Positions 41,977 to 50,119 of a DNA stretch of 64,000 nt are shown here, piece by piece. The position numbers and the translations under genes are program-made. The first letter of the stretch is position 1, and each line of letters begins with the position of its first letter. Location of the stretch: contig NZ_CABVHU010000001.1 in NCBI RefSeq assembly GCF_902497855.1, forward strand, positions 752,595 through 816,594. Direction: 5' to 3'. Source of the DNA: Pseudomonas fluorescens. Lineage in GTDB: Bacteria; Pseudomonadota; Gammaproteobacteria; Pseudomonadales; Pseudomonadaceae. The notes beneath the pieces are model-generated. The model saw only the letters and a list, made by a program, of their open reading frames with translations. It was not told where the DNA came from and searched no databases.

Positions 41977-42825
41977 ATGTATATGCTGGTAATCATAGCC
42001 TTGGTCGCCGCCTTGGTTTTTGTAAGTGCTTTTGCTATCTATTTCTTTTTTCTAACTAAAAAGAAAATTGCTAGCGAAGAGCATGGGGTGGAACCATTCA
42101 GTCCATACTTGATTGGGATGTCGGCAGTCACGTTTGCAATGGTGATACTGTTTTTGTTTTATTTTTTTGTCGATGATGAATTTTCAATAAGAAATAACCT
42201 TGGTCAGGTAGGTGATTTTGTTGGTGGATTAACGAATCCAGTTTTAAGCTTTGTAGGTTTGATTGTGCTGTTGAGAACTACCTTGATTCAAACAAGTGAG
42301 GCTCGCAAAACCACTAAGTTTATGTCTCACCAGCAGTTTGAGAGTACATTTTTCCAGCTGCTTGATAGGCTGGATACATACTGCGAGGTTCATCTTCGCA
42401 TTCCTAGCGATGAAAAGGATCTTACCGTTGCTAAAAAGTTGGGGGTGTCGCTGTACGCAAAAAAAAATGAATTCGATGATTTGACAACTCGACTCCAGAT
42501 AGAGAAAGTTGCTGATCATGTGAGTAAAATTTATGCTCGTGATATTCATATAGCTTTTGTAAGTCGAGCTATAAGGGTTTTGAGATTTATTAATAATTCA
42601 ACGTTGCCGCTGAAATGGCAAACATCTTATGCAGGGCTTTTTATAGATACTCTCTATCCGCATGAACGGATTATGTTGGCAAATTTTTGTTTCCATAATC
42701 AAAAATTTCCACGAAAACTAATAAGGAAGTGGAAGATTGTCGACTCATTAAAAACGCACTGCTTTGCTGCTGATGTGGTTGAGCGATACTATAAACGGTT
42801 ACCTGCTCCAAGTGCTAGGAAGTAA
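41977..42825 (+). CDS. Putative abortive-infection membrane protein (putAbiC-like)
   Basis: The 282-aa product starts at ATG 41977 (an in-frame TTG at 41968 is too near the AAGAG). Two N-terminal TM helices, then GQVGDFVGGLTNPVLSFVGL, LRTTLIQTSEARKTTKF and QQFESTFFQLL, the signature block of putative AbiC-type phage-exclusion proteins. Strongly AT-rich, plus strand inside the minus operon. Likely lysogen-expressed defence cargo. Confidence 0.7.
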   Translation: MYMLVIIALVAALVFVSAFAIYFFFLTKKKIASEEHGVEPFSPYLIGMSAVTFAMVILFLFYFFVDDEFSIRNNLGQVGDFVGGLTNPVLSFVGLIVLLRTTLIQTSEARKTTKFMSHQQFESTFFQLLDRLDTYCEVHLRIPSDEKDLTVAKKLGVSLYAKKNEFDDLTTRLQIEKVADHVSKIYARDIHIAFVSRAIRVLRFINNSTLPLKWQTSYAGLFIDTLYPHERIMLANFCFHNQKFPRKLIRKWKIVDSLKTHCFAADVVERYYKRLPAPSARK

Positions 42826-42927
42826 CATTGGGTATTATGCAAGAGTTTTCCCGGTAACGATTTCGTCACCACGGTTCGTGCCAGCTCGGCCATACTCTGA
42901 TCATGAAACGCTCGCGACACCTCTTCA

Positions 42928-43198
42928 TCAATTAGAAAAGGTGTCGTGACACTTGAGCATCTGCGCCGCCGATTCGAAGTCCGCGGCGATCACATTGCGC
43001 AGAAGATTTTGATACACGTCCTGCTGGTTGTTGAAGCCGTGTTCTTTCATCAGGCGCTTGAGGTCCGGCAGGAACACGCCGGCGACCTTCAACAGTGAAC
43101 CGGCCGAATTCTTTCTTGGCATCTTCCTCTGCCTTCTTGGCCCGCTTTTTCTTCTGCGTCACCGACTCTGCCATCGGCTCCTGCTGTTCCTCGGCCAT
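42928..43198 (-). pseudogene. Phage protein probably split by a +1 frameshift (or two overlapping frames)
   Basis: Frame A from ATG 43198 (RBS GAGG) gives MAEEQQEPMAESVTQKKKRA ... EEDAKK, then runs into unlikely sequence. Frame B (42928-43122) gives KNSAGSLLKVAGVFLPDLKR ... DVYQNLLRNVIAADFESAAQ, a natural helical end. Joining A to B at the AAGAAAG near 43110 yields one sensible protein. Frame B also has its own ATG (43122) with GAGG only 3 bp away, so independent translation is possible. Confidence 0.5.
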
Positions 43199-43279
43199 GG
43201 CCTGCCTCTTCAACTCCGTGGGCCGGTAGATCCAGCCATGTCTGTCGTCGGCGCTGCCGCACCTGGTTGCTGAGGCGCT

Positions 43280-43741
43280 TCATGCTGCGATCTTAACCTG
43301 ATGCCAGGCGCCCGCGGCATAGAACAGCTTCGCGGCGACCGCCTCTTCAAGCGATACCTCCGCAGGAACAGCGATCCATCCAGACGCAACCAGGTGGTTT
43401 GTGTTGCAGCTGTTTCGCAGCTCCAGGTAGTAATGCTCGATGGCATCCGTCAGGCGCTCGACTTTGTAGATGCCCCCCGGCGATATCTCGACCGACTTGA
43501 CGTACTCAACGCCGCGCTCGTCTCGACACATGGCGCTGAGATAGATCGTCCAGCGGTAGGAGAAGTCGAACAGCGCGTTGGCAATCGCCAGGCTCCGGAT
43601 CTGCCGGCAGCTCTTCCAGTTCGCCATGATCTGGGCGCCGCTTGGGTCGATGTTCACGACCGCGACATGATTGGTCCGGAGCAATGACCGGCAGCTTCGT
43701 TCGGCGCGGGCGAAACCGTTGTTTGCTTTGCGCTTGCTCAT
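43280..43741 (-). CDS. Phage hypothetical protein
   Basis: The 153-aa product is basic at the N-terminus (MSKRKANNGFARAERSCRSL), later YKVERLTDAIEHYYLELRNS. No known domain. Start overlaps the upstream gene's stop; its own stop overlaps an ATG at 43283. Confidence 0.65.
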   Translation of the reverse strand: MSKRKANNGFARAERSCRSLLRTNHVAVVNIDPSGAQIMANWKSCRQIRSLAIANALFDFSYRWTIYLSAMCRDERGVEYVKSVEISPGGIYKVERLTDAIEHYYLELRNSCNTNHLVASGWIAVPAEVSLEEAVAAKLFYAAGAWHQVKIAA

Positions 43742-43971
43742 AGCTCCTCCGTGATCCGCCGCAGCGCGATGCGTTCTGCCCGGGTAGGCGAAGGCCGGCG
43801 CCGCTTGAGGACGGTGTCGGGGTCGATCTTGTCGGAGCGCACCGGCGGGATAGCGCGCTCGTAGCCAGGCGCTATCGACGCTTGACCGCCGGCCTTAAAG
43901 AAGTTGGCTTTCTTTCGTTCGATGTCAGCCGTTGCAGCAGCGCGCGGATCTGGAAGTGGGCCACCGATCAT
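43738..43971 (-). CDS. Small phage hypothetical protein
   Basis: The 77-aa hydrophilic product ends in a basic helix (RPSPTRAERIALRRITEEL). Overlaps both neighbours by 4 bp, so it is a true member of the operon. Confidence 0.65.
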   Translation of the reverse strand: MIGGPLPDPRAAATADIERKKANFFKAGGQASIAPGYERAIPPVRSDKIDPDTVLKRRRPSPTRAERIALRRITEEL

Positions 43972-44330
43972 GGCCGTGCTCCGCAGTAGGCGAGCACGAC
44001 GAGCGCCACAGCGCAGACAGCTGTCCAGCGGAAGAGGGATCGACCGAAGCGACTGGTAGTCACCCGGACCCCTTCGAAGAAGTCAGCGTTCTTCTCCAGC
44101 TGCTTCGCGTAATCGCATGCCATGCTGTGACCGTCACGGTCACCGCGGGAGATGCCGGTGGCGCGTTCGATCACGTCGAACTTGTTATTGCCCAGCGGAA
44201 CAACGTTAAAGCGTGGTGCTCGCACCGGCTCTTCGCGTCCGATCATCTGGAACATCTCCGAGGTGGACATTGAAACGCGAGCCCGCAACAACTGCAGGAC
44301 CGCTTGTTTTTGGCGAATGGTCTGGTTCAT
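43968..44330 (-). CDS. Phage hypothetical protein with C-terminal TM helix
   Basis: The 120-aa product has an N-terminal helical domain (MNQTIRQKQAVLQLLRAR), a hydrophobic C-terminal anchor (WTAVCAVALVVLAYCG) and RBS AAGGAAT. A 16-bp perfect inverted repeat lies just upstream (44356-44421). Confidence 0.65.
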   Translation of the reverse strand: MNQTIRQKQAVLQLLRARVSMSTSEMFQMIGREEPVRAPRFNVVPLGNNKFDVIERATGISRGDRDGHSMACDYAKQLEKNADFFEGVRVTTSRFGRSLFRWTAVCAVALVVLAYCGARP

Positions 44331-44355
44331 GACGATTCCTTATGGTGGGTTGCGG

Positions 44356-44421
44356 TTATTCGTCAGCACTCGAGCCTTCTGCTGGTTACCGTTGGGCGCA
44401 GGGAAGAGTGCTGACGAATAA
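44356..44421. repeat. Perfect 16-bp inverted repeat upstream of 44330
   Basis: TTATTCGTCAGCACTC (44356-44371) and its exact complement (44406-44421), loop 34 bp. It covers the leader of the minus-strand gene starting at 44330. Confidence 0.8.
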
Positions 44422-44434
44422 AGGCAGGCGTAAA

Positions 44435-44462
44435 AAAGCCCGATCGAAACCGGGCTTTTATT
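44435..44462 (-). terminator. Rho-independent terminator in the leftward operon
   Basis: AAAGCCCG / CGGGCTTT stem with A-run on the plus-strand left side, hence a T-run reading leftward. It would reduce or end transcription between csrA-side genes and 44330. Confidence 0.55.
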
Positions 44463-44831
44463 TGCGTCACGAAGGCCACCCTACGTGACGTGGTCTGCGG
44501 AGCCATGAGGGCCGCGCAGGTAGCTGAAGTTCACATGGCCGTATCCTCTGCTTGTTGGGGTTGGTTCAATTCCATGATTCCGTTCCACTCCATCAACTCA
44601 AGCCGCTTCTGGCGTGTGCCCACGCGTACCCGGTGAGAGGGATGCCCTGGCTGTCGGTGATGTTTGCGTGTTCTTGCCGGCCTCCGCTCCATTCAGGGTA
44701 CGGTTATCCTGAAGGTCCGCCGTGTTCAGGTGCGTGATTCAGTTGGTGAGATGACCGGAGCAGGCGCTTGCCAGCTTTCAGGCAGTGAAGAGCAGAAAAG
44801 CGATGGCTCAGCCGCGCGCCTTGGTAGGAGG
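44463..44831. other. Region with only decayed coding fragments
   Basis: No intact gene. On the minus strand a fragment near 44590-44705 reads EWSGGRQEHANITDSQGIPL, protein-like but without start. Probably remnants of a deleted phage gene. Confidence 0.4.
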
Positions 44832-45033
44832 TCATTTCGGCATTTCGGATATTGGCGGCCAGTGAGTGATCCTGGTGTGGCAGGTATCGCCGTCCACATA
44901 CTCCCACTTGTCGCGCTCACGACTCTTTCGAATGGCCATGAACGGGTGAATAGCTGGACTTTCCTGCGCGACAGACGAGTACCTATTTGTTCGGCTTTGG
45001 CAGGCCGTCTTCGACCCTGATCCAGCCACTCAT
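44832..45033 (-). pseudogene. DUF551 gene broken by a stop and a frameshift
   Basis: ATG 45033 gives MSGWIRVEDGLPKPNK, the normal DUF551 start, then TAG (where Tyr is expected), then VLVCRAGKSSYSPV, a one-base insertion, and MAIRKSRERDKWEYV ... HTRITHWPPISEMPK, the DUF551 end. The start overlaps the stop of the gene upstream (ATGA), so the gene was once part of the operon. Confidence 0.7.
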
Positions 45034-45224
45034 GACCGAACCCTCACTGCAATTCGCTTGCCCTTCATGGTCGTCGCCAACTGGGCGGGGAGATTGGCGA
45101 CCAAGAACTCGCGATCCCGGCCGATGAGCTCGTTGAACGGTAAACCGAAACCGACGATGGCCACCTTGCGGTTTATGTCTTTGACTTGCTCATCGAGCAG
45201 GGATTTAAACGGAGCGGTGCTCAT
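45030..45224 (-). CDS. Small phage protein coupled to the DUF551 pseudogene
   Basis: The 64-aa product (MSTAPFKSLLDEQVKDINRK, later FLVANLPAQLATTMKGKRIA) is soluble, with strong RBS AAGGAGG. Unknown function. Confidence 0.65.
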   Translation of the reverse strand: MSTAPFKSLLDEQVKDINRKVAIVGFGLPFNELIGRDREFLVANLPAQLATTMKGKRIAVRVRS

Positions 45225-45393
45225 GCTGCCTCCTTGCGCCCGGAGATTTTATTGTTCAGGCACTTGCAATAGTAGTTGAACTATTTGATGGCGATATGCC
45301 ATTTGTGCATCATGCTTGATCTGGCGCTGGACCATTGCTGATTGGGCCGCTTTACGTCCGGCAGAGACGTGGCGCTAGTTGTTCTTGGTGGAA

Positions 45394-45579
45394 TCAGGCG
45401 GCTTCAGTTCCGCGTTTTTCTGCCTGAATGCGCTGGTAGATCTCTTCGCGGTGCACTACGACCTGCTCTGGGGCAGCGATTCCCAGCTTTACTTGCCGGC
45501 CCTGGATGCTCAGCACGGTCACGCTGATGTTGTCGTTGATGCGGATGGATTCGCCTGGCTTACGGGTAAGTATCAACAT
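45394..45579 (-). CDS. csrA: Prophage CsrA/RsmA-family translational regulator
   Basis: The 61-aa product is a complete Csr[15 protein letters not shown] at the start, [31 protein letters not shown] at the end, with the RNA-binding residues of strand 1 (LTR) and the end of strand 5 (VHREE). RBS AGGAG. CsrA binds GGA loops in mRNA leaders. It is phage-encoded, near the OL end of the leftward operon, so it can act early on phage or host mRNAs. A possible short frame after it (to 45225) has no good start. Confidence 0.92.
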   Translation of the reverse strand: MLILTRKPGESIRINDNISVTVLSIQGRQVKLGIAAPEQVVVHREEIYQRIQAEKRGTEAA

Positions 45580-45713
45580 GGTCCTGCTCCTTGTTTGGTT
45601 TCCCGATACGCCTTGCTTCCAGGGCGCATTGGTGAAGCTGTCTATGCGAGAGGGTGGTAGTGGCGTTATGCCGCTGCTAATCTCGGCTCTAGTCGAAATC
45701 AGAGGCGAATGCC

Positions 45714-46502
45714 ATGGATGCGAAGAACCTTGCCGTACTGATGCAACTCAAGGAGCTGATGAGTAGTAAGGATGTCGATGAGTTGAGAAGTACCGAAAAA
45801 TCAGTGTCGACGGTCGAAAGCAGGGTCCCGCCTCAGGCGCCAAACGACAGAAAAATAAACCGAACTGGCTCACCCGGTCGACTTGATGAGCGTGCGATCT
45901 ACAGAGGGGTTTATGTAGGTCGTACTCATTACAAAGCTTTGGTTGAGGCTGTCTCTTCAACCGGCACAGCGAACATCCTGCAAAAGCTAGAGGCGCTAGC
46001 CTTCTATCTGGAAAAAGCTCCTGACGATATGGGCGCACTCAAGGCATTTGACCGGCTTTCCGTGGCAAGCACGGAACCTGCAAGATCAGAACCAAGGAAG
46101 AGGCCAACAGCAAAGCCATCGAAGTTATGCTCTGATATTCAAATCAGAGCCGAGTGCTGTAAGTGCCACAATGTGTATGCAGTAAGCTTCAACAGCGTTC
46201 CGCCGAGCTGGGAGTGCAAAAGCTGCATAAGACTTGAAAAGCTTTCCAGGCAAAACGAGGCTCAGGCTCTGGTCGATCGCCAGTACGCTAGCGGCACAGA
46301 CAACAAGGTCAGGAAAATCGAGATGAGAATCAAGTCTCTAAAAGCAATCCTAGATTCAGGAAATATTGAAAATCCTAGAGGCTTGATGATTCAGATTAGC
46401 CAACTCGAAAAACTACTAAAACTCGAGAAGGCTCACGCCATATCAGGATTTCGAAAAATCCGCGCCCATCAGGTCCACGGCAGCTACGGCTCATCTAAGT
46501 AA
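45714..46502 (+). CDS. Hypothetical protein with zinc ribbon and coiled coil
   Basis: The 262-aa product has an N-terminal helical part, [20 protein letters not shown] followed by CKSC (zinc ribbon ~150-175), then basic coiled-coil ([31 protein letters not shown]). Plus strand between OL and csrA, thus antisense to any leftward pL transcript. Not recognised. Confidence 0.6.
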   Translation: MDAKNLAVLMQLKELMSSKDVDELRSTEKSVSTVESRVPPQAPNDRKINRTGSPGRLDERAIYRGVYVGRTHYKALVEAVSSTGTANILQKLEALAFYLEKAPDDMGALKAFDRLSVASTEPARSEPRKRPTAKPSKLCSDIQIRAECCKCHNVYAVSFNSVPPSWECKSCIRLEKLSRQNEAQALVDRQYASGTDNKVRKIEMRIKSLKAILDSGNIENPRGLMIQISQLEKLLKLEKAHAISGFRKIRAHQVHGSYGSSK

Positions 46503-46645
46503 AACGCTTTCCATAAAGACCTGCCTAGGGCGTTATGGAGAGCGTCCGGCCCACGCTTGGCGGGCCGGTAATCTCTTTCTCGGGGGATCTGAGATCCCAA
46601 CAGCGGACCGCGGTGTAGTCCATAGAATGGCATCGCACCCGTCAT
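46484..46645 (-). CDS. Short frame after the OL region (low confidence)
   Basis: The 53 codons MTGAMPFYGLHRGPLLGSQI ... [12 protein letters not shown] have a weak RBS (AAGAG). It would be the first gene after a leftward pL promoter. Confidence 0.3.
   Translation of the reverse strand: MTGAMPFYGLHRGPLLGSQIPRERDYRPAKRGPDALHNALGRSLWKAFYLDEP
46549..46570. terminator. GC-rich hairpin downstream of 45714-46502
   Basis: CCGGCCC and GGGCCGG arms, 8-nt loop, 47 bp after the stop. No long T-run, so terminator function is uncertain. The gap 46646-46847 shows nothing else I can support. Confidence 0.35.
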
Positions 46646-46847
46646 CACTCTTTAATCAAGGACCATCTACGCTGCTGGTCACGGGGTGAGGCGCCCCTGT
46701 ACCGAACTTAAAGGCGTTCGGCTCGCTGCCTTGACTCTGAGGCCGGTGTTTATCCGGCGAAGGTGAAGCTGTGTGACTAAAGAACGGCAGGCCTCTCGAC
46801 CCTTCCCCACCTGGCCCCTGATTGGGTGCCGGTTGCGATGGGTGAAC

Positions 46848-46862
46848 AATACCAATGGCATT
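46848..46862. promoter_or_regulatory. Repressor operator OL-a
   Basis: AATACCAATGGCATT, a 15-bp palindrome-like match to the perfect OR copy AATGCCATTGGCATT at 51732. Confidence 0.7.
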
Positions 46863-46872
46863 ATTTGTAGTC

Positions 46873-46887
46873 AATACCAATGGTAAT
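46873..46887. promoter_or_regulatory. Repressor operator OL-b
   Basis: AATACCAATGGTAAT, 25 bp centre to centre from OL-a. Two helically phased operators, like lambda OL. Confidence 0.7.
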
Positions 46888-46906
46888 ATTATTTCGCTCT
46901 GTCGTA

Positions 46907-46930
46907 AAAAAGCCCGCGCTTGGCGGGCCT
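46907..46930 (-). terminator. Terminator after the 46962 gene
   Basis: Reading leftward, a GCCCGCC/GCGGGC hairpin is followed by TTTTTT. Confidence 0.65.
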
Positions 46931-46961
46931 CAGGATTGGAGGGGGAAAGTGGGGGAAACAG

Positions 46962-47447
46962 CTATAAGGCATCGATTTCCGCAATTAATCGATTTAGAGA
47001 GGCTTCATAAGCAGTTTTCTCCGCGCTTTCCTCAAGGCCGTCATGTGGGCTGCTGAGCCAGTCTATATAGCCTGACCAAGATCCGTAAAAAGCTGCGAGG
47101 GCAGGCTTGAGCTCGGGACGCTTGGATATCTCTTCCTTGTAGTAGTCTCGACCCTTTGGCTTGTTTTCATCGACGCAAGCCTGCGTGGATCGATAAGCAG
47201 CCTTCAAAGCTCTTTCGTATTTCGAGCTGGTCGGGCCGTTGTTTCGGCCAACCAAAAAAGCCTCGTTATAGGTGCTGGTGCTGTCAATTCTGCAAGCAGC
47301 CTTCAAGCCCTCCATTCGATCCAAAAAACTGAGCTCGACCTTTGCTGTCCCTGCTTCAGCAATGCCGCCAAGAAGCACATAGGCAAGGTAGCGGCTATAC
47401 GGTATTTCATGGTTTCCATCCGTTGAGGAGAGCCCGAACTTTACCAT
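46962..47447 (-). CDS. Hypothetical phage protein; probable secreted protein whose signal peptide lies in another frame
   Basis: The main frame (161 codons) has two cysteines (ACRIDSTSTYNEAF, ACVDENKPKGRDYY), acidic helical. Its N-terminus is unlikely, but frame +1 at 47391 encodes MKYRIAATLPMCFLAALL, a good signal peptide that breaks off just where the main frame becomes natural. A one-base change seems to have separated them. Confidence 0.55.
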   Translation of the reverse strand: MVKFGLSSTDGNHEIPYSRYLAYVLLGGIAEAGTAKVELSFLDRMEGLKAACRIDSTSTYNEAFLVGRNNGPTSSKYERALKAAYRSTQACVDENKPKGRDYYKEEISKRPELKPALAAFYGSWSGYIDWLSSPHDGLEESAEKTAYEASLNRLIAEIDAL

Positions 47448-47525
47448 TCGTGGCGTACCGCCACCATTGGCGCGGGGAGCGGTAAAAAAGCCCGCACATC
47501 AGCGGGGCTTCATTCCTCGCCATGA

Positions 47526-47783
47526 TCAATCTTCGTCAGGCGTCACCCACGATATCTCGACGCTGCCGTCATCCAAGAAGTCGAGGGTGACGTTATCCGC
47601 CTCGCCAAACTCCTCCAATACGCCTTCCCAGTATTCCGGCGCCTCTTCAGGAAGCCGAGTCAGGATTGCGGACTTTGCCTTTTGGGCGCTGGGCGAGTTG
47701 ATGATCTTCAGTACCCGCAGCCCCACAAGCTCATAAGGGGAGGGCGGTTTAGGAAGGGTGGGTGCTTTCTTTGCCTTCGCCAT
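47526..47783 (-). CDS. DUF1654 family protein
   Basis: The 85-aa product starts at ATG 47783 (MAKAKKAPTLPKPPSP). The family core SPYELVGLRVLKIINSPSAQ and LDFLDDGSVEISW are present. DUF1654 proteins are common near Pseudomonas prophage repressors; function unknown. Confidence 0.8.
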   Translation of the reverse strand: MAKAKKAPTLPKPPSPYELVGLRVLKIINSPSAQKAKSAILTRLPEEAPEYWEGVLEEFGEADNVTLDFLDDGSVEISWVTPDED

Positions 47784-47962
47784 GATCATTCTCGAATTAA
47801 CTGTATAAATGAACAGTATTTTATCCGAGGGTAAAAGGCAAGGCGGGGAGAGTACTTTGTACTCCACTGGGCCGCGGACGGAACAAAACCCCCACGGAGG
47901 GGGCTTAAGTACCTATGAAAGGAGCAATGCAGCGCAACGCACCAAGCGTGGGCGTAGAAACG

Positions 47963-48101
47963 AGAAAGCCCGCACGGGCGGGCTCTCTGTAACAGCTTGC
48001 ACTTACACAGGGGCGCTGATCCGTCAGCTGAACCCAGTGTAGACGGGGTCTGCGGCGGCGCAAGGCAGATACGAAAAACCCGGCGCTGGGCCGGGCTTTC
48101 T
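47963..48101. terminator. Two hairpins between DUF1654 and the ImmA gene
   Basis: AAAGCCCGCACGGGCGGGCT at 47965 and AACCCGGCGCTGGGCCGGGC at 48077, each flanked by A/T runs; either strand could use them. The rest of 47784-48205 holds no supported gene. Confidence 0.45.
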
Positions 48102-48205
48102 GTAAACGTAGCCAAATCCCTTTGGCTGGACTGCATTGTGCCGAGTAGGTGTGACGAAGGTGTGACAGGGTAGATACGATCAACCCAGCGCTGGTTCGGA
48201 CTTTT

Positions 48206-49336
48206 CTATTTGCGCAGCTGAAACGAAATGACGTTATTAGGTGCTTCTTCGGTAGGCAGGAAATACGATTCCGGCTTCGCTGACATTTCGGCAAGACGAC
48301 CGGCGGGTAGCGGTATTAGTCTGGCAATGTCATCTTTGGAAAACTTTCCCTTAGCTTCCAAAAAATCGATCATGTCGCTGATGAGTTTGCTAGTTTCCTT
48401 GGGCGTTTCTTTATCAAGCGGCTCGCTTTTTCTACCACCTGGAAGGACTGCAAGCTGTTTAAATACGTATATGCTTTGATTTTCAGTTATAAGCCCTAAC
48501 GATCTTGCTCTCACCGCCAGAGCAGCTATGGAAATGCCCCATCGTCTTTTAAGGTGAATCAATGCTTCAAGAGAACACGAAGTGAACTCCTGCAATATTG
48601 ACTGCCGAGGGCAGAGAAAAGCGCCAGCAAAAAAATTTGCCTGATCTTCTTTCAGTTGAACGAGTTCATCGTCTTCATGGTCTTCATCGGAGACAGCTGT
48701 ATGCATTATTAGATGACCTAGCTCATGTGCCAGATTGAATCTATGGCGTGCGTTGCTGTTTTGCTTTTCAGTAATGATATAAGCCAAATTTCCACGCCAA
48801 TTAGAAAATGCTTGAGTTTGGCGATCCATGGACAACTGAGCTACAAAAATTCCGTTGCTTTCCAGCAGCCTGGTCATGTTGCTAATTGGACCCGCCCCTA
48901 GCTTCCAGAATTTCCTAGCCTCGAGTGCGATTTTCTCAATATCGTCCCAAGAAAGCTCTGTGAAGTCTTCCGCTGGTGATTTGTAGATATTTGCGCCTGG
49001 GTAATTTATGTCAGCTAGCAACGCTTGAGAAAACTCAGCAAACCATGACTCTTGCACTACTGCCTTAGTACGTGATTTTTTTGCAGTTGTCTTAAAGCTT
49101 CTGAAGTGTGATGGGGTAGTGATTTCTTGGATGGGCTTCGATATAGAGTAAAAAAAATCTATACTGACCTCTAGCACCTTAGAAATTTTAGAAACATTTT
49201 CATACGTGGGTGTCTTGGTTCCTTTCTCGAAAATCGATACAGCCTGCCTAGTAACTCCAATACGATCAGAGAGTGCGGCCATTGTAAATCCGGCTGCCTG
49301 TCGGGCTTCAGTTAGTCGTGTAGGGTTGAATTTCAT
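48206..49336 (-). CDS. XRE-family regulator fused to ImmA/IrrE metallopeptidase
   Basis: The 376-aa product has an N-terminal helix-turn-helix (AALSDRIGVTRQAVSIFEKG, ~19-40) and an ImmA/IrrE (COG2856) zinc protease domain with HELGH at 204-208 and downstream acidic EDQANFFAGAFL. ImmA-type proteases cleave repressors; XRE-COG2856 proteins also occur in predicted toxin-antitoxin pairs. Lower GC than flanks. It starts 2 bp after the stop of its partner gene. Confidence 0.88.
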   Translation of the reverse strand: MKFNPTRLTEARQAAGFTMAALSDRIGVTRQAVSIFEKGTKTPTYENVSKISKVLEVSIDFFYSISKPIQEITTPSHFRSFKTTAKKSRTKAVVQESWFAEFSQALLADINYPGANIYKSPAEDFTELSWDDIEKIALEARKFWKLGAGPISNMTRLLESNGIFVAQLSMDRQTQAFSNWRGNLAYIITEKQNSNARHRFNLAHELGHLIMHTAVSDEDHEDDELVQLKEDQANFFAGAFLCPRQSILQEFTSCSLEALIHLKRRWGISIAALAVRARSLGLITENQSIYVFKQLAVLPGGRKSEPLDKETPKETSKLISDMIDFLEAKGKFSKDDIARLIPLPAGRLAEMSAKPESYFLPTEEAPNNVISFQLRK

Positions 49337-49338
49337 AG

Positions 49339-49959
49339 TTAACGAGCTTTTTTACTTTGTTCAAATTCTTTCGTAAGTTGTTCGAAAAGATTGTCGAGGT
49401 TGTCTTCAATTTTTTCTTCGCGAACTTCTTCAAACTTGGGTAGGGGGATCTGACGTGTATAGAGTGATACTTTGCAGTTGGCGTCGGGAATAACCAAGCT
49501 CATAAACTCTAGATTCGATTTAGAACCATGCAGCAATTGCCCGCAAACAATATCACTTTCATTGTCATCATAAGACTCAGAAAACAAATCCATATTTGGA
49601 CTGGATAGGACTCTGTTGTACAACGAGCTTTTCAACATCTTTGTTCTTGAGCTATTGACGTTGTGAGCTGTCAGTACGAGACGCCCAGAGCGCAGCACAA
49701 TATGTTTAGAGGAGCCATTTCTGTTGCTTTCCATTCTTGCGGATATGCCTGATTCGGGTGCAGACCCGGGCACAGCAGAAAGAAAATGATCCACGCAAGC
49801 CCTTTTGATATGGCCGGAGGCCGCCATCGCGTTCGTTCCAAGGACAGCATTACCGCGAATAATTTCCGACGAAGCTCTGTAGCCAAGAGCTATGGCTTTT
49901 GAAATCGCTGCCATCTTATCGAAGGAAAGGTCGGTATCAATAACTTGCGGTAGGCTCGG
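49339..49959 (-). CDS. Unknown partner protein of the XRE-ImmA gene
   Basis: The 206-aa product starts at ATG 49959 (MPSLPQVIDTDLSFDKM). Soluble, helical C-terminus with EEVREEKIEDNLDNLFEQL. No domain recognised. First gene of a two-gene operon; a 23-bp palindrome overlaps its leader, a likely autoregulation site. Confidence 0.65.
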   Translation of the reverse strand, partial: PSLPQVIDTDLSFDKMAAISKAIALGYRASSEIIRGNAVLGTNAMAASGHIKRACVDHFLSAVPGSAPESGISARMESNRNGSSKHIVLRSGRLVLTAHNVNSSRTKMLKSSLYNRVLSSPNMDLFSESYDDNESDIVCGQLLHGSKSNLEFMSLVIPDANCKVSLYTRQIPLPKFEEVREEKIEDNLDNLFEQLTKEFEQSKKAR

Positions 49960-49974
49960 CATGGTTAGGCACCT

Positions 49975-49997
49975 GGTTGACATAGGTCGTGTCAACC
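49975..49997. promoter_or_regulatory. Palindromic operator of the XRE-ImmA operon
   Basis: GGTTGACA (49975-49982) and TGTCAACC (49990-49997) form an inverted repeat 16 bp upstream of ATG 49959. A further TGTCAACC half-site is at 50020-50027. Confidence 0.65.
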
Positions 49998-50119
49998 ATT
50001 TTGCCTAAAACATCAAAAATGTCAACCGTTATGTTGGCAATGCAGTCTATTGAAGTGCCTTGGGTTTGCCTCTCACAACTATTCCCGCCTTCACCTTAGC
50101 CCTGCCAGCATTGCCCAAG

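Noticed and set aside
44704..44907. Minus-strand 67-codon frame near the DUF551 pseudogene
   Set aside because: It is the frame the DUF551 gene falls into after its insertion; sequence shows no family pattern.
46656..46880. Minus-strand frame of 74 codons across the OL sites
   Set aside because: Low-complexity Pro/Gly/Ser sequence, no RBS, and its start lies within the operator pair.
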